This document shows positions 9,710-11,280 of a stretch of 11,280 nt of DNA, in pieces. The stretch comes from Bondarzewia mesenterica. Its lineage: Eukaryota; Basidiomycota; Agaricomycetes; Russulales; Bondarzewiaceae. The notes under the pieces are model-generated. The model was not told the DNA's origin. It ran no database searches and saw only the letters and a program-made list of their open reading frames with translations. A program made the translations under genes and the position numbers. Position 1 is the stretch's first letter. Every line of letters begins with the position of its first letter. The stretch spans positions 1 to 11,280 of the forward strand of contig SGPL01000807.1 in assembly GCA_004802705.1 (NCBI GenBank), written 5' to 3'.

Positions 9710-11102
9710 CGAGGTCCCATCTCCACGTCATCGACGTTCATTTATCTGGTCTGATTTAGGGCTCTCATTCACACCTTCGGCATCATATTCTGAATGCTCA
9801 TTGCCTCTCTCGTCTCCACTGCTTCATGAACTTCAGCACACTACTGCTCTCAAAACCATATCTGATCACCCTCATCTTTTCAAGATCATCACGCTGATCA
9901 ATGTTTGCCATTTTGAAGAATTACTTGTGACACACCCGAACCGCCCTTTCATAGACTCTGTTCTCAAGGGGCTACGTGAAGGATTTTGGCCAGCGGCAGA
10001 CACTTCAGATGTTACATATCCTGAAACCTGGGACAATTCATCACGAGAGCTGTGTGAGGCTCAGCAGGTCGAGTTCGCACATCATCATATACAGGAAGAG
10101 GAGAATTCGGGTTGCTTCTCTCCCCCTTTTGGAACGGAACTCCTTCCCGGGATGTATAGCATGCCCTTCGGGGTGGTTCTGAAGCCGAACTCTGAGAAAT
10201 TTCGCATGGTTGTTGATCACAGCGCCGAACCCTATTCCTTAAATTCTATAATTCCACCTCACCAATCTACTGCGCAGTTGAACGACATCCACGACCTCAG
10301 GCGCTGTCTCCGGAAAGTGCATCGTGCCTGTCAGGATGCTCTTATCACCTTGTTCAAGTCAAATGTTTCGCACGCTTATTGTTGCATTCCTATGCATCCA
10401 CTTTGGCAGCTCAAACAGGTCATTACCTTTGAGGGCCAACATCGTGTGGACCGGTGTAATATTATTGGGAACAGGAAGGGAGGAGATCTATGGTGCGCCT
10501 TCATGAGCCTTGTGCTATGGGTCGCAATCAGCGTTCTCGATCTTTCTGATCTTCTTGCTTATGTGGACGACACCTTCTCTTGGGATCTTGAGGGTCGGCT
10601 CACTTGGTATGATTCATATGGCCAGCTCTTCCCGGAAAAGCAAGCTCGCTTGCTCATGCTGTGGGATGATCTGGGGATCCCACACGAGCATTCAAAGCAG
10701 ATTTTTGGCTCACCGTTGTCTATTATTGGATTTGAAGTTGATACTGGGCTAATGAAAGTCAGTTTGCTGAAGCAGAGGCAGGATGAGCTGGTTGAAGAAA
10801 TTCAGCGTTTTGGACATCGAACGAAGGGAACTCATCGCCGACCACTTCGAGAGTTCCGACGGTTAGCTGGATGGACTAGTTGGGCTCTCAATGTCTTTCC
10901 ACTGCTTCGGCCTGGCCTATGCTTGCTCTACCGCAAGATTTCCAACAAAATTCACCCTCACCAATTGGTGGAGGTTAGTGTCGCTCTCTTTAAAGAGCTT
11001 GAATGGCTTGCATCGCATATCGAGCGATCCGATGGTGTGTTTTTCTTTACCTCAGTCGCATGGAATGCGAAGGATGCAGATGGAGCCTATTCAGTCCCTT
11101 AA
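9597..11102 (+). pseudogene. Reverse transcriptase ORF, catalytic residue changed and RNase H missing
   Basis: The frame is open from before 9285, but the part up to 9709 overlaps Gag and reads as a shadow; I chose the ATG at 9597 (MMGAARSTMDR) as a reasonable start, and a frameshift from Gag is also possible. Positions below count codons from the in-frame ATG at 9285. The fingers include FIDSVLKGLREGFWP (222-236), LLPGMYSMPFGVVLKPN (286-302) and FRMVVDHSAEPYSLNS (306-321). Motif A reads LFKSNVSHAY with Asn at 360 where a catalytic Asp is expected. The motif C box YVDD is intact (426-429). Thumb and connection follow (LGIPHEHSKQIFGSPLSIIG; LREFRRLAGW). The ORF ends DADGAYSVP-stop just where an RNase H domain should begin. 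The role would be copying element RNA into DNA; this copy should be inactive. Confidence 0.85.
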
Positions 11103-11103
11103 T

Positions 11104-11118
11104 ACCGTCTAAGACGGT
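11104..11118. repeat. Short perfect inverted repeat after the truncated RT
   Basis: ACCGTCT and AGACGGT flank a single central A, starting two bases after the TAA that ends the RT frame. Such a site could be a recombination or insertion footprint, or chance. Confidence 0.6.
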
Positions 11119-11161
11119 CCCGCCGAACGTGCATTCTCGCCGACAGAGACTGTCTAGCGGA

Positions 11162-11245
11162 CCTGGGCCCAACCAGCTACCGCCGACAGTACTATACCGT
11201 TGGGCCCCAGGATTGGTGCAGACAGACGATAACGGTTGGGCCCAG
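11162..11245. repeat. GGGCCC-centred inverted and direct repeats
   Basis: CCTGGGCCCAAC (11162-11173) pairs with GTTGGGCCCCAGG (11199-11211) with one bulged base, giving a stem over a 25-base loop. A third arm, GGTTGGGCCCAG (11234-11245), repeats the right arm. CGCCGACAG also occurs twice nearby (11139, 11181). The base composition is more GC-rich than the RT ORF, suggesting a different sequence joined to the truncated element. Confidence 0.65.
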
Positions 11246-11280
11246 CATGGGTTCTAATTCGCCACTGGTGGATGGCCTAC

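Larger units (their letters stand above)
8360..11102 (+). mobile_element. Degenerate retrotransposon, probably DIRS-like (tyrosine-recombinase class)
   Basis: Two overlapping plus-strand ORFs in different frames encode a Gag-like protein with a zinc module and a reverse transcriptase. The RT resembles those I associate with DIRS-type elements of mushrooms (a VLKGLREGFWP block before the palm, and a thumb-region REFRRLAGWTSWALNVFPLL block). No protease, integrase or tyrosine recombinase is visible; the coding sequence stops before RNase H, so the downstream part is missing. Gag has two premature stops and the RT has a catalytic substitution, so this copy is inactive. The coordinates mark the coding core only, because no terminal repeats were found. 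DIRS assignment is an inference; a Ty3-like origin is less likely. Confidence 0.75.

Overview
The window looks like nuclear DNA of a filamentous basidiomycete, most likely an Agaricomycete. The evidence is dense short introns (mostly 49-71 nt) with GT...AG ends and CTNAC-like branch sites, pyrimidine-rich promoter DNA, a fungal-type PP1 gene and a degenerate retrotransposon of a type I associate with mushroom genomes. This placement rests on pattern recognition, not on a database search.

Layout, left to right. (1) 101-495: three exons of a mitochondrial dicarboxylate-type carrier (DIC1-like), plus strand. Its upstream exons lie outside the window, and its 3' end is lost at a patch bearing two ambiguous bases (601, 621). 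(2) 1056-2223, minus strand: an unrecognised multi-block protein gene whose blocks sit in shifting frames; it is best read as a pseudogene. (3) 2224-2573: a pyrimidine-rich interval shared head-to-head with (4) 2574-4432, an intact seven-exon gene for the catalytic subunit of type 1 protein phosphatase (331 aa), the best-supported gene here. (5) 4433-6347: a gene-poor stretch with local direct duplications. (6) 6348-6925, minus strand: a possible two-exon Cys-containing protein of unknown function. (7) 7461-7829: a repeat-rich block with four copies of an ATAGCATATTT motif, regularly spaced GTGAC motifs, and a minus-strand tRNA-like segment with D-arm and B-box that resembles a SINE head. (8) 8360-11102: a decayed retrotransposon, plus strand. 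Its Gag-like ORF is broken by two in-frame TGA codons but keeps a CCCH plus CCHC zinc module. The overlapping reverse transcriptase ORF keeps YVDD but has Asn in place of the expected motif A Asp, and it ends before an RNase H domain. (9) 11104-11245: inverted repeats immediately after that truncation.

The left half (carrier, PP1) is ordinary housekeeping DNA; the right half is a repeat and transposon graveyard. The genes do not form a pathway. I did not find a convincing new biological system. The items most worth a second look are the tRNA-like/SINE candidate with its repeats, the unusual zinc module and lesions of the retroelement, and the pseudogene divergent from PP1.
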